From the NCBI GenBank assembly GCA_914767885.1, contig CAJZBQ010000001.1, positions 496,001 to 560,000 of the forward strand: 64,000 nucleotides of DNA, in the 5' to 3' direction. Source of the DNA: Blepharisma stoltei (Eukaryota > Ciliophora > Heterotrichea > Heterotrichida > Blepharismidae). Position numbers and translations under genes: made by a program. The notes below the pieces were generated by a model. It made no database searches. It worked only from the letters and a program-made list of their open reading frames with translations, and had not been told where the DNA came from. Of the stretch, positions 1 to 10,690 are shown in pieces; the first letter of the stretch is position 1; every line of letters starts with the position of its first letter.

Positions 1-729
1 TAAGAATGCTGAAAACGGCAGAGATAAATCATCAAAAAAATCAAATTCATTGTGATCCATTTCTTTAGGTAAAATAAGGCTGCAAGGTCCTGCGCAATTG
101 TCATGTAGCATCTGAGAGTTTACGTAAGGGATCAGTGTATCTATTTGTCCGTGGATTATAAATGAAGGGCATGTTACTTTTGGCATGAGATCAATGTTTC
201 GAAATCTTTCTTTTATTAAATAAGAAGCCAGTGTCCCAGCAATGCTTTTTACAACTGATCTAATTGATGTATAGGCTGACATAAGTAGCAAAGCCCCTGG
301 ATTTCTTTCAGCAGCCAGTCATGTTGCAGGGCCAGAGCCAATGGACCTGCCAAAAACAATGATATCTCTTGGATTCATACCAATTTCTTGTGTTAAGTAC
401 TGGAAAACGTTGTCAGCATCCTTTATAATCTGATTAGCACTGCTTTCTCCTGGGTAAATGCCATATCCAGGGTATTCAATAGCCAATACATGGACCATTA
501 AGGTCGATCTTAGATGGTCCATCAGTTCATAGGCCAAACCTACATCTTCTGCATTTCCATGAAAATAAAGCATAATTTTACTTGACCCTCTTGGGCAGGC
601 TAAATATAAGCAAGGTATCGCAGGCTTTTTGGACTGTTTAACCCTAGGAATTCATATCATTTCACCTGGAAAGGTATCTGCATCATAGAATGGCTCAGGC
701 GCTGGAAAGAGCAAGCCGTTTAGTTCCAT
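1..729 (-). CDS. ABHD17/Bem46-type alpha/beta hydrolase (3' end cut by window edge)
   Basis: Serine hydrolase of the alpha/beta fold; relatives of the ABHD17 group remove palmitate from membrane proteins. The 243 residues visible hold the oxyanion-type FHGNAED motif, the nucleophile elbow GRSIGSG (Ser about 129), Asp about 197 in HGQIDTLIP and His about 226 in MDHNEF, so the catalytic triad is complete. The start is the ATG ending at 729; it places MELNGLLFPAPEPFYD ahead of the fold. Two TGA codons are read as Trp (in EMIWIP and PATWLAAE). Substrate is not readable from sequence; another Bem46-like esterase is possible. The 3' end lies left of the window. Confidence 0.85.
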
Positions 730-780
730 TTAAAAAAGTTTATGAAATTGCATGATAATATTCAGTTTTAACTATTAAAT

Positions 781-930
781 ATGGAAGAAATATTATTCTT
801 AGCATTAGTTATAACTTGTTGCTATATCAGCATAATATTTTATCAACCATTAGGCTATTTATGGCTTGCTGTATTAATAATATTGATAGAAAAAATCAAT
901 GATGGATTTTCAGGAATGATGGCAGCTTAG
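781..930 (+). CDS. Possible 49-residue single-pass membrane protein
   Basis: An ATG-to-TAG frame of 49 codons lies between the divergent hydrolase start (729) and the lipid-binding gene. It encodes MEEILFLALVITCCYISIIF followed by a second hydrophobic run (LGYLWLAVLIILI) and a short polar tail. Two hydrophobic segments in so short an ORF suggest a membrane microprotein. Nothing recognisable by family. Chance ORFs of this size are common in AT-rich DNA, although the composition is less A/T-biased than the surrounding spacer. Confidence 0.35.
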   Translation: MEEILFLALVITCCYISIIFYQPLGYLWLAVLIILIEKINDGFSGMMAA

Positions 931-998
931 AACACAGAGGTTAGATTTTTCTAGATTTCAATATTTTACCCTTAAATGGGAAAGAATAAGAATTTAGC

Positions 999-2432
999 TT
1001 AAAGATTAATTTCAAGATCTGCATCTGCTTCTAAATACCCTTGATGAACTGCAAAAAAGTCCTGAGAAATTTTGAAATACTTGAATTCTGGAAATGTGAT
1101 ATTAAAATCTGAATAATCATTGTTAAATATAGGGAGATAAATATTTATTATTGTTGAAAGAGCTTTTTCAAGATTATTGATATCGATTGTTCCAACCTCT
1201 GAATTTATTACTTCAATATTTCTTATATCAAAATTTTGAACAGTAATTGATGCCTCATCATTTTTTACCCAGGATTGGAAAACTGTAAATAAAGGCAAAT
1301 TCATAATTAAGGCATCGACTCATTGATTTTTTATATCTTCAACTAGAAAATCTACTTGAACTGTTGCATTAAAATTGATATTTTTATCCGTAAAATAGCT
1401 TGGGAAAAGTGAAAAATCTTGTTTACTCGAAGAGGTTGCAGGAGCAAATGAAATGTGAACAGATTTTCCTTTACCATAGGTTTCTTTAAAATTAGGGATT
1501 AAAAATGCTAAGCCATCAGTTGTAAGCTTTATAGGAAAACTCGGAGGAAGTGTATTTAAAGAATAATTTCAAGAAGGCCAAAAACCAATGATTAATGAGC
1601 TTATCAAATAATCTGATAAAAATAGCTGATAAGGAAGCTGGACATCTGATACATCAGGCAATTCGCTTGGGAAAAATGGTATAAATGGCTCCCCTGTTGA
1701 TTCATTAAATACCTTTCCAGTCAAAGCTGTACAAAAATAATTATCCAGAACAGATGTATTTTTGGCTAAATAATAATCTATCGAAACTCCATAATTCTCA
1801 AAAGAATACTCATATGAAATTTTAGCTAATTCCTCATTTGCTAAAGTTGTATAATTTTGAGCTAGTTCATAAGTTTGCTTTTCTATTAATGGGATTTCCT
1901 CTTCAATAGCTTTTTGTATAAGATTATTCAAGACATTACTTAAATCTGTTTTCAGCTTAACACTCCCTATAGAAAGTTTAAAGAAATCTAATAATATAGC
2001 TGGTATTCCAGGCACACCTTTTTTATAAATTGAGATATCAGTATTTAATGAAGTATCATATACATCAAGTGATCCTGATCCAGATTTATCAATAAATGAA
2101 ACTTTGAGATGATATTTGAAAGAAAGCAAAAGATTTATATTTTCAAAAATTGTTTTAATCTGGTTTGGAGTGCCAAAAGTAATGCCAGATTTATCTAAAT
2201 CCAATGATAAATCTGCAATTGTTATGTTTGTTAATGCCACAGAACCTTTGAAGCCAGAATAACTAATAGGGATTGAATAGTTTCCAAGATCATAATTCTT
2301 AAAATAGCCTTCACTGAAGTGAACAATTATATCAAAAATTTCTTGGGCTTTATCTTGGCGGAATGCTAAGTTTAGAGAATTCTGATCAGAATCAGATAGA
2401 GCAAAGGCAAGTAAGCAACAGAAAATTATCAT
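999..2432 (-). CDS. BPI/LBP/CETP-like secreted lipid-binding protein
   Basis: 477 residues, the usual length for the BPI/LBP/CETP family of elongated lipid-binding proteins. It opens with a signal peptide (MIIFCCLLAFALS) and continues with alternating beta-rich stretches typical of the two barrel domains. Examples are GFKGSVALTNITIADLSLDLD in the N-terminal half and FTVFQSWVKNDEASITVQNF in the C-terminal half. Two in-frame TGA codons are read as Trp (after GFWPS and in IKNQWVDAL). Several N-glycosylation sequons fit a secretory-pathway product. The family call rests on overall pattern and length, not a diagnostic motif. Confidence 0.65.
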
Positions 2433-2634
2433 TATATTTGAAGCAGTCTTAGGAGCTAAATACGAAATTTTGAAGAGGTATAATTTTTTTTCAAAATAAC
2501 AGAATTATAAATGGAAAATTACATTTTTGAATATTTAATAATTATAATAGTATATTGAAATGCAAGCCTTAGATGATAAATTTAGTATCAAAAGTCATTA
2601 TTTTTAAATAAAATCTTCTTAAGTTATATATACA

Positions 2635-3612
2635 TTATATTATTGTTTTCGGAATCATGTGTTCTTGGAAATTCTTTGACGTCTCCACTATGCTTTGTCT
2701 CCATACCTCCCACAACCTGGCTTGTAGAGATCTCATAAAGCAATCAACTCCATACTCCTTCGACTTAAGCCACTCTTCTGATGCGATTTCATAAAAATGA
2801 AGAGATGGATTTAGTAGCTTTTCTGTCCAAACAGGCCCAAGTCTTTGCTTTACACAAAGAACAAAGCTTGTAGGTGTCATATGGTCGCCTAATGACATCC
2901 AAACGTCTATAGCTTTATCATAAAAATCTCTTGCTGGCTGTATGACTCTGATTTTGATATCCTGATTGAAAGGATTGACTTCCACAATATTCGTCACAAA
3001 TTGGCTTGTGACTTGAAAAGTAGACAAAACTTTATTTGACAGTGACTGAATGTATCTTGATAATGACTCTAATGACTCAGGACGGATTATGGCTTCTAAT
3101 GGAAAGCTTGCTCTCCTTAAAACTTTGTAAACTTTTGACGCAAACGTTTCTACGACTTCTTGGGCTACAACTAAAGGTTGGAGCTGCGAAAGATGCTTGG
3201 CACTTGATAGAAGCTTGAATTCGTAGTTCGAAAGGTCAAGCTCTATTTGAATGTTGACTATTGTGTTAAAAAATGCATTTAATAATGAGTCTAAGTAATG
3301 ACAATCCTTGTTATTTTCAATCCAAATTGTTTTCAAATTGAGCTCTTCAATGAAAATTTGTTTGAATATGGAGTAGTCTAGGCACATGACTTGCTTTAAG
3401 CACCTGATGTAGACTTCAATTGCGAACTCCATACAATGGTTGGATTGCCTGATATTCATAAACTCTAACTCTCTTTGGAAGGCTTCTTTCCACTCTTCTC
3501 CAAGATTCATAAGAAGGGTTTGCTTTATCCCATGTAGCTGTGGAAATTCCACAGGGTCTATCTCGTAATTAAAGCAAGAATAGTAAACAACTAGTTTTTC
3601 ACTATTTGCCAT
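2635..3612 (-). CDS. Hypothetical alpha-helical protein, 325 residues
   Basis: Uninterrupted ATG-to-TAA frame with balanced codon use and no TGA. Sequence is rich in Leu, Glu, Lys and aromatic residues with predicted long helices, no signal peptide and no membrane segment. Trp residues cluster near the C-terminus (EEWLKSKEYG, RLWEVWRQS). I do not recognise the family. It lies in the same direction as its neighbour with a 200-base gap. Confidence 0.7.
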   Translation of the reverse strand: MANSEKLVVYYSCFNYEIDPVEFPQLHGIKQTLLMNLGEEWKEAFQRELEFMNIRQSNHCMEFAIEVYIRCLKQVMCLDYSIFKQIFIEELNLKTIWIENNKDCHYLDSLLNAFFNTIVNIQIELDLSNYEFKLLSSAKHLSQLQPLVVAQEVVETFASKVYKVLRRASFPLEAIIRPESLESLSRYIQSLSNKVLSTFQVTSQFVTNIVEVNPFNQDIKIRVIQPARDFYDKAIDVWMSLGDHMTPTSFVLCVKQRLGPVWTEKLLNPSLHFYEIASEEWLKSKEYGVDCFMRSLQARLWEVWRQSIVETSKNFQEHMIPKTII

Positions 3613-4475
3613 GTAGTTTTTATTATTATGACGTATGAAGTTAAATATGGTAATAAATATCGTAGGTGCAATAAATGGGTAAATTTTATGTCACGATTTA
3701 TAAATGGTTAAAAAGTTTTAATTCTTATTTCCTTAATAGTTTTTAGAATCCAAATTCTTTTGTGCATTATGTGTAATAATCTAGAAGGAAATTAAAAAAT
3801 GTAACTTTTGCTTATTTTTAAATTTTTGAAATTTCTTGAATTCCATTTAATTTTGCAATAGAGAATAATTTAAGTAAATGGGGTTCAAATAAATATTTTA
3901 CTTCTAAGACATCATCTGCAATTATATTTATAGACCTAAAGTAAATTCTGATGTTAAATAATTTTTTAATGAGCCAAGTATTTTGGTCAGGCTCGAGTTG
4001 CATTTCTATGACCTGGGCAACTTATAATATTCCCATTAACCCATTTTTGAGTATTAAAGCCTAGAATTTTAAATTGGCAAGGACTTTCGTTTCAATTATT
4101 TCATACTCTATTTTTTAGTATTCTATAGCTTCTCATTGATATATCTCTAATCTTAATCAAGGTTTAATAAATTCCTATATAATAGCTTGAATAAAATTTT
4201 AATTTTCCAATTAATATTTATTAACCAAATGCCTTGATAATGAGATATTTTTCTTTTTTTAGCTTCGAACTCAATTTTTACATCGGCTACAGTTATAATC
4301 ATAAACTTTATGAAATTGCTATAACTTTTTATATTAATCTATAATAACTTCGAAGCTATTTTTTTCATAAATAATAATGTATTTTTGTAATCTATTTCTA
4401 GATAATTACATTAAAATCATGCATTAATAAGTAAAAAATGTTTTAACTAAATTTGCGGTTAAGAATTTATAAAAC
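3613..4475. other. AT-rich spacer with a weak minus-strand ORF
   Basis: The spacer holds one ORF on the minus strand, 3818-4003 (61 codons from ATG, open a few codons further upstream). In an overlapping frame just upstream, an open stretch reads like FNTQKWVNGNIISCPG. Together they look like a frameshifted gene relic, but no family could be assigned. The rest is A/T homopolymer-rich with no other signal. Confidence 0.3.
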
Positions 4476-4867
4476 TAACTCCCCCCCCCCCCCCCTCCGT
4501 GAGCGAACAAAAAAATTTTGTTCGCTCACGGAGGGGGGTTAATTTTTTTTTTTTAAAAAAAATTTATATATAAATTTTATAAAAAATATTTTTTTTCGAA
4601 ATTTAAAAAAATCCTAATTTGCAAAATTGGGAAGCAAATATTAATTTAATTTGCAAAATTTATGTTTTAAAACGCAATTTGTTTAAAATTAAACAGAATT
4701 AGCTCTAGATTTCATTATACTAATTATCACTTATATATCAAAATTTTTTTCCATTAAAATTTTTTCTATTAAAAAAATTTTTGTTCACTCACGGAGGGTG
4801 GGTTTTTGGTCAAAAAATGGCGATTTTTCTAATGGTTTTGTTCGCTCACGGAGGGGGGGGGGAGTAA
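4476..4867 (+). mobile_element. MITE-A copy 1 (intergenic, forward)
   Basis: About 390 bp flanked by TAA on both sides. The left end is a C-run plus CTCCGTGAGCGAACAAAA followed at once by its inverted copy. The right end has two direct copies of the motif on the opposite strand, ending in a G-run and GGAG. The core is A/T-rich and non-coding. It ends 13 bp past the Rpn3 stop codon. Near-identical to copies at 51389, 52784, 56587, 20867 and 32823, so recent. Confidence 0.92.
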
Positions 4868-4880
4868 GCTAATTTGATTA

Positions 4881-6158
4881 TTAAAAATCGTCATCATCTT
4901 CAATTAGCTCGATTTCTATCTCTTCATTATGCTCTTCAGCTTCTTTCTTTTCCTGTGGGAATTGCATAGCTCTCACAGTATCATTTCTCAAATCCATGCA
5001 AAAAGCGATTCTTTTCTGGAACGCATGCTGAGGTTCATTAGTTCTGTATACATCTTCTAGTACCTTTGACCTCAAAACTGCTTTTTCATGGTCAACAGTT
5101 GCTTCAATGACTCCATCTCTAATTGCTTTTGCCACAATAAATTCAGTATCTGTTAATGGCAGTCCTAACTTATGGGCTATATCTTTTAAGGCTATAACAG
5201 AATAAGCGATATTTATTTTCTTGAGCCCAGCTTTAATCACAATATGTCTTAGCCTTGCAACTAATGAAAGATTCATATCTTCGTTAAAGGCGTTTTGATA
5301 ATTTGCGATAACTTGGTTATACCTTTCAAGTTCTCCAGATCTGACAGCTCTAACCAAGTCTACATAAGCTCCAAGTCCCTTATACCCTACCAATGTTTTT
5401 CTGACAGGTATTTCTCCCATCAATAACTGAACTACTACCTTTAGCTTTTCCACTGCAAGCTTAAATCCAGCTCCGCTGTTTTCTGGAGCCTTTCTTTGAG
5501 CTTGTATAAGCCTGTTCAGTGCTTCTGCATAGTTCAATCTCAAAGCATTAATCCTTCCTAAATAATATTGATTTCTGGCAATCTCTGAATACGGGGCATT
5601 TTCTGGAAATCCTGTCCTATCAGCGAAATCTTGTGCCTGCTGTACTTTGTTTTTCAGTAAAAAGAATCTCAGAATCACATTAATCAGTGTCGCCTGAATA
5701 AAATTATCATGTCTTAAACAAGCTTGTCTGTACCAGTCCAGGAATGGCTTTTCGTCAAGTTCTTGCTTGATTTCGCAGGATAACGCAAAATAATAGAACA
5801 ATTTTGCAACAAATGGCTGAGCAGTGTAAGCTTGATGCTTTTCGATTTGCGCCAATGCGATTTCTTTGCTGGAATCGATGTGGTTTTCTTTGATTAAGAC
5901 CATGCAGATCAGGATATTAAGATAAGCTTCGACTTCAGGGGAGGAGAATTGAAGTTTTGAGGAAGACGAGGATTGGCCCCATGATGGATCTGTGCTGTAG
6001 AATGCTTTGTAAGCATTTGTGATAGACTCTAAGGAGGATGACCGACGAAGTGAAGGAAGAAGCCTTAGAAGTAAAGCGCAGGCTTTGATATCTTTAACTT
6101 GACTTGCCTTCTCTACTTGGCCTAATGCTTTGACTAGATTGTCCCAGAACTCTCCCAT
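4881..6158 (-). CDS. RPN3: 26S proteasome regulatory subunit Rpn3/PSMD3
   Basis: PCI-domain subunit of the proteasome lid, which recognises and deubiquitinates substrates for degradation in cytosol and nucleus. 425 residues: N-terminal helical repeats, then a PCI winged-helix region around 300-390. The conserved tail block includes TEFIVAKAIRDGVIEATVDH and EPQHAFQKRIAFCMDLRND, matching PSMD3/Rpn3. The C-terminus is strongly acidic. The protein is shorter than animal PSMD3 at the N-terminus. Start is the ATG that begins MGEFWDNLVKALGQ. No introns or IES seen within the gene; a MITE-A copy lies just past its 3' end. Confidence 0.93.
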   Translation of the reverse strand: MGEFWDNLVKALGQVEKASQVKDIKACALLLRLLPSLRRSSSLESITNAYKAFYSTDPSWGQSSSSSKLQFSSPEVEAYLNILICMVLIKENHIDSSKEIALAQIEKHQAYTAQPFVAKLFYYFALSCEIKQELDEKPFLDWYRQACLRHDNFIQATLINVILRFFLLKNKVQQAQDFADRTGFPENAPYSEIARNQYYLGRINALRLNYAEALNRLIQAQRKAPENSGAGFKLAVEKLKVVVQLLMGEIPVRKTLVGYKGLGAYVDLVRAVRSGELERYNQVIANYQNAFNEDMNLSLVARLRHIVIKAGLKKINIAYSVIALKDIAHKLGLPLTDTEFIVAKAIRDGVIEATVDHEKAVLRSKVLEDVYRTNEPQHAFQKRIAFCMDLRNDTVRAMQFPQEKKEAEEHNEEIEIELIEDDDDF

Positions 6159-6450
6159 TACTATTTATGACAAAATTCGAGTTAATAAATAAGAAAAGTT
6201 TATAAAGAATTAAGAGAAATATTATCTATAGTTATATCGGCTATAATGATAATTAAATAGGCTTTAATACTATTGAAAAAATATATTGAAGAATATTGTT
6301 ATGAAAAATCAAAAAATTATCGATGCAATCAATATTTGTATTAAGTAGAAAGCTACTCTAAAAATAAATTTTATCAACTAAACTGCTATAAATTAGCTAT
6401 TTGATAGTCAAATTCGAAAAAATTATAATAAAAGCTCTTATTTAAGCTAA

Positions 6451-7062
6451 CTAATCAGTCAAGCAGCCTGGGCCGTAAGACTTTAAATAAGGCTCGAGCT
6501 CATGCTGGAGCTCGTGAACTTGATGCTTGCTAAAAGTAGTAAGAAAATGCTCTAACACTTTTTCTATCACATATTCCTTGGTCACTGTTGCCCCTGCAGC
6601 CTTAAAATCAGCAACTACCTTCTTAGCATATTTCAATGACTCTTTAACTTGGGCCGGCTTTAAAATATGTAAAAGTTTCTCATTTACACCATCATATAGT
6701 GTTTTTCCTTCGCGGCCAACGTCTAGATCTTCAGTTAGCTCTAGATATCTAAGAAAATCATTGCTTTTCTTTCTATAAAGATCATAAACTAGGTCACGTT
6801 GCTCTTTGGTCAGGGTTGTGAGCTCATCAACTTCAGGATACCATGTAATTGGTGTTGGGTCTTCAGAGACGTGATCTCCGTATAACTCTTTTGATCTATA
6901 CTTGGCATATTTTCCGATTTCGAGTGGATCAAACGTATGCCAGTGGAGGTGAGCGTATTGAGGATAGTTGTCGTGCTGTTGCTTGAGATTGAGCCAATAA
7001 GGATCACTTCCTGAGAAGGACCGGACGCTTGGAAGGAAATTTCTACTAAGCCGACTTAGCAT
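6451..7062 (-). CDS. Probable mitochondrial protein of unknown function
   Basis: 203 residues from the ATG at 7062. A TTG-started extension exists but the ATG gives a clean targeting peptide (MLSRLSRNFLPSVRSFSGS: basic, Ser-rich, no acidic residues). The mature part is charged and helical, with WYPEVDELTTLTKEQRDLVYDLYRKK and a His-rich stretch near the C-terminus (HQVHELQHELEPYLKSYG). This composition resembles lineage-specific accessory subunits of ciliate respiratory complexes. That is inference; no family was recognised. Confidence 0.65.
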   Translation of the reverse strand: MLSRLSRNFLPSVRSFSGSDPYWLNLKQQHDNYPQYAHLHWHTFDPLEIGKYAKYRSKELYGDHVSEDPTPITWYPEVDELTTLTKEQRDLVYDLYRKKSNDFLRYLELTEDLDVGREGKTLYDGVNEKLLHILKPAQVKESLKYAKKVVADFKAAGATVTKEYVIEKVLEHFLTTFSKHQVHELQHELEPYLKSYGPGCLTD

Positions 7063-8303
7063 ATTTTTTATGGACAACAAAACATCAACTAATTTAAGAG
7101 GATATGATGAGATAATAATATAAAAGAAAATTATTAGGCTTCACTTTCTTAAAAGACTGAATTAATTGAATATGGAACAATGAAAATTTTCTTATTGTAG
7201 GAAAAGACTTTCGTTCTGACAAATTATTCAACTATGAGATGAGAAAGACGTGACATTAAGAATTAAAGTTAATTGACATTTGTAAAATTGTTGTATATGC
7301 AATTTAGGTTTAACTTAATCATGTATGAGTTCTATTGCAAGGTTGAGTAAAGAATATAATGCAGAGTCCTTATTTATTTCTGAATGCTATCAGGCTGTTC
7401 AATTAAAATATTTTGTCTTAAGAATCGAAAAGTTAATTTATTTTGATGCTTATTTAACAGCCGAATAAATTTTAAAATGGAGCCTAATGTTAATAAAAAT
7501 TATTTGAAATGCCACTATTAGAGAAGTTTCAACTGAGTTACTTTATTGATACTCACTTTAATGATTTACTCGCAATTCTCCTTAAGCAAACAAAATATAG
7601 AAAATCCTAACTTTGTGGAATTAACCCACAATTAAAACGAAAATTATATAAAATCAATTTTAATTAGAAATCTAGCTAGCTCATAAATTTTAAAACAAAA
7701 TATTTTTAACTATAAAACACACTATTGTGCCTTGGGCCTTTTCGGGCACAAGGCGCAACGTCTTTATATTAAAATTTTTATTTGAGAGGGTATAAAAGTT
7801 AAAATTTTGTCCTCATTTTCATAATAATTTTTCTCACTATCTTTTCTTAATTGAAAAAAAGCAATAAAAGGTGTAAAAAAAAATAATTATTTAATTTTTA
7901 TAATAAATGCATTTATTTATTTATTTAAACTTAGGATATAAAATAATTATAGCTAATCTCTTTTAACTTAAATTATTTTTGCATGCCAGTAACAAATTAA
8001 AATCCCTCTAATTAATTTTAGCTAAATAATATCAGTTTTTGGTTCAAGTAATAAATTTTAATTATGAATTTTTAGCAACCACAGAATTCACTTTTTCATC
8101 ATACAATAATTTTATTCCAATAATTTTGTACTTTCTTTTGCATTTTTAGAATAAAAAATTCTTCGAGATAATTATGGTATAAGTAATGAAATTTTAGTTC
8201 TTTTTTAATAACTATTAACGAGTTATAATTTATTTAATTCAAACAATCATTAATCAGAAACCCGAAAACATGATTTATTAGCTATATCATTTTATTTATC
8301 ATC
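7063..8303. other. Long AT-rich spacer with one GC-rich hairpin
   Basis: More than 1.2 kb of strongly A/T-rich DNA with stops in all frames and no gene recognised. The only outstanding structure is a GC-rich imperfect hairpin at 7725-7758. Confidence 0.6.
7725..7758. repeat. GC-rich imperfect hairpin
   Basis: TTGTGCCTTGGGCC pairs with GGGCACAAGGCGCAA across a five-base loop, with one G-T wobble and one mismatch. It stands alone in a spacer of mostly A and T. It could be a small foldback insert, a transcription terminator or part of a small RNA; sequence alone does not decide. Confidence 0.4.
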
Positions 8304-9462
8304 ATGGAATATGCATATATTTATTCAATGGGATGTATTATGAATACAAATTCTTCGTCTGAATTGACTGTGCTTTATAATGGAAAACTCTTCAGCATCG
8401 ACACCACATGCACTTATAATCAAATACTAGAATATATTTCGGATAAAATTGGGAATAAGTCAACAATTCTTTCATTGAGTGATGGTGGCAATGCCTTCAG
8501 AATTCCAGATGAGGAGGCATGAAAAAATCTATAACTTCTTACAATAAATTAAAAATACATAGTCATAAATAAGTATAAGAATAAGCTAGATTATGGGGCC
8601 ATAACCTTTATTAAAAAAACCAAGCTGATTCTTATGGTAAATCCTGAAAAAATAACAGATATTTTCCTGATAAATACAATAGAAAATAAAGTTATTGATA
8701 AAGACTATAGGGTAGTTGGCCACAAACTAAATATTCTTTTAAAATTAATTTTCAATATTTAAATCTATTGCTAGAATTATAATTTTAATCTGCCACAATA
8801 ATGGCATGATATTTATTGATCATATTGAGCATACATTTTTAGAAAAAATAGCCAACTTTGATACGCATTTAAAAGGATTTATTCGGTGCCTGTCTTATTT
8901 ATATATTAGATCTTGCTTACTTCCAACCACCCTGAGCATTTTTTTAATTGTGATGAACCCTTATATAACCGAAATTCAAACTTCTCCACCCTATATAATT
9001 ATAAATGATATATCTAGAAGCAAGATTCCTGAGCAAATACTATCTGTCCTTAATAATTGAGATTCTATGATCGAGAGTCTTCAAATAGTAGAAGACGACA
9101 TGAACATTCTTATGTATAATCTTAATTTCTTGTTATCTCAAAGGGTAAACAGAAAAATCCATATAACTTCAGGTAATAGGTTGAATCTTTCTGGGCTGAA
9201 AATTGCAGAAAATAATATTAAGGTCCACAAAGCTTTAGATATAGTAAAGGCTTTGCAAACTAAGGTTAATGACTTTAAAGAGACTGTTAACTCTCTACCT
9301 TGGTCGAACGGCTCTATTGATAATTTACTAAAAATTGGGGAAAAATTAGCCATATCCTTTATTGAATGATCTTCATACATCGAAAATGAAGCTCAGCCTA
9401 CACTGCCCATATTTAACTATCTATCTTTAATAATAATGAATGCTAGAGATATTAAAGTATAA
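8304..9462 (+). CDS. Hypothetical protein, restored by removing two short IESs
   Basis: The frame runs from ATG 8304 to TAA 9462 if two TA-bounded inserts (8532-8575 and 8740-8787) are removed and TGA is read as Trp (8520, 9058, 9367). Restored order: a beta-rich N-terminal 70 residues with a ubiquitin-like feel (ELTVLYNGKLFSIDTTCTYN), a middle helical region, and a C-terminal helical segment (SLPWSNGSIDNLLKIGEKLA). Family not recognised; an autophagy-scaffold-like fold is one guess. The alternative is a decayed pseudogene, since two lesions need explaining. Confidence 0.5.
8532..8575. other. Putative short IES (42 bp removed)
   Basis: In-frame TAA stops interrupt the ORF. Cutting from TA at 8532 to TA at 8574 removes 42 bp and joins AWKNL to YKNKLDYGAI in frame. 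Ends are TAACTT and AAGTA, partly inverted. A second TA choice (8530 to 8566, 36 bp) also restores the frame, so exact borders are uncertain. Confidence 0.45.
8740..8787. other. Putative short IES (46 bp removed)
   Basis: A stop and a frame change lie here. Cutting from TA 8740 to TA 8786 removes 46 bp and joins KLNILL to ICHNNGMIFID in frame. The ends are inverted repeats of TAAAATTA. Length is not a multiple of three, and its removal corrects the observed +1 frame change. Confidence 0.55.
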
Positions 9463-9607
9463 TATTCTTAAGTAATTCTAATAAAATTTTATAGTATATT
9501 TGCTAATACATTATACAATTCAACTATATGAGTATAATTAATATAAAAAAATTTAAATTATTAAAAACATATCACTTTTTTCCTTAATTTTAACCCATCC
9601 TTAATAG

Positions 9608-9799
9608 CGTGGGAATCTTCTTGATCCGAACATAGGGATTAAGCATTCTTTGAATGTATATAAGGATGGACGAAGCACAGCAATGAAAAGGATTTGCTTG
9701 ATGTGTAAAAAGGCAAAAGCGTATGGGCCACAAGAAATGTCATGGCTTTTTGGTATTGGAGATTATGCAGGAATTCCATCAGATATAAGATTTTATTAA
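9608..9799 (+). pseudogene. Gene fragment with CxxC motif
   Basis: An open stretch of 63 codons ending in TAA, without a convincing start (first ATG at 9683). It has protein-like composition: NVYKDGRSTAMKRICLMCKK, then SWLFGIGDYAGIPSDIRFY. A CLMC pair suggests a metal site. It may be the last exon of a gene whose upstream part is cut by unrecognised IESs, or a relic. Family unknown. Confidence 0.35.
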
Positions 9800-10058
9800 G
9801 TCGATCTAAATAACTATCTTATATAGATAAAATGATTTTGAGGTTTTTAATTATTATTTTTTTGCATTTAAAATATGAAAATAATTCTGAATAATTATTT
9901 AAACAGAAATCGATAATTTATTTGTTTTATAAATCACTTTAAAAGTAAAAAACCAGTAAAATGGAAAATAAAATATATTAATTTACGCAGCACAGAATTT
10001 AATATTATATTTAATATAAATTGATTAGTTTGTGCAGCATAAGATCTTAAAATATAAT

Positions 10059-10621
10059 TAACTCCCCCCCCCATCCTTGATCGAACGACTCGCCATCGTT
10101 CGATCAAGGATGGGGGTTAAAACAAATTTTTTTGGGAAAAAAATTTTATATATAAAATAAAATATATATATATAAATTTGTTTTTATTTACTTTTAAATA
10201 AGAGGGTTAAGAGTATTTAATAATTATTTTTACAGCAAACATTTGAATTAATTTCATAAAAATACCAATTTTTTATATTTTAATTTATTAATTACCCCTT
10301 TAAACTGTATAAATTTTAATTTAAATTAATTTTTTTTTTTTAAATTTTAAAGAATCTCTATTTTATTAGATTATTGAGTTTTTAAGCCCATGTTGATGAC
10401 TAAATTCTTTGAATGGTTGATTCCGAAGCTTTCTATCGTCTCAAAGTCTCTGAAAACAACTTCATTAGGTACATCTTCCCAAGCTTTTGATAACTATTAT
10501 ATTTTTATATATATAAAAATTTGCATGATATGAAAATCGTTCGATCAAGGATGGGGGTTAATTTCCCCAATTTTTAGGAATTTTTACAGTCAATCGTTCG
10601 ATCAAGGATGGGGGGGAGTAA
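10059..10621 (+). mobile_element. MITE-B copy 1 (intergenic)
   Basis: 563 bp between TAA repeats. Left end: C-run, ATCCTTGATCGAACGA and its inverted copy. Right end: two direct copies of TCGTTCGATCAAGGAT, each followed by a G-run. A/T-rich non-coding core containing a TATATA stem. Same architecture as MITE-A with a different motif. Confidence 0.88.
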
Positions 10622-10690
10622 GATAAATTTGATTATATATATTAAAAAATCTAAGAAAAACGAGTTATTATACTCGATTTAGTAAACTTA

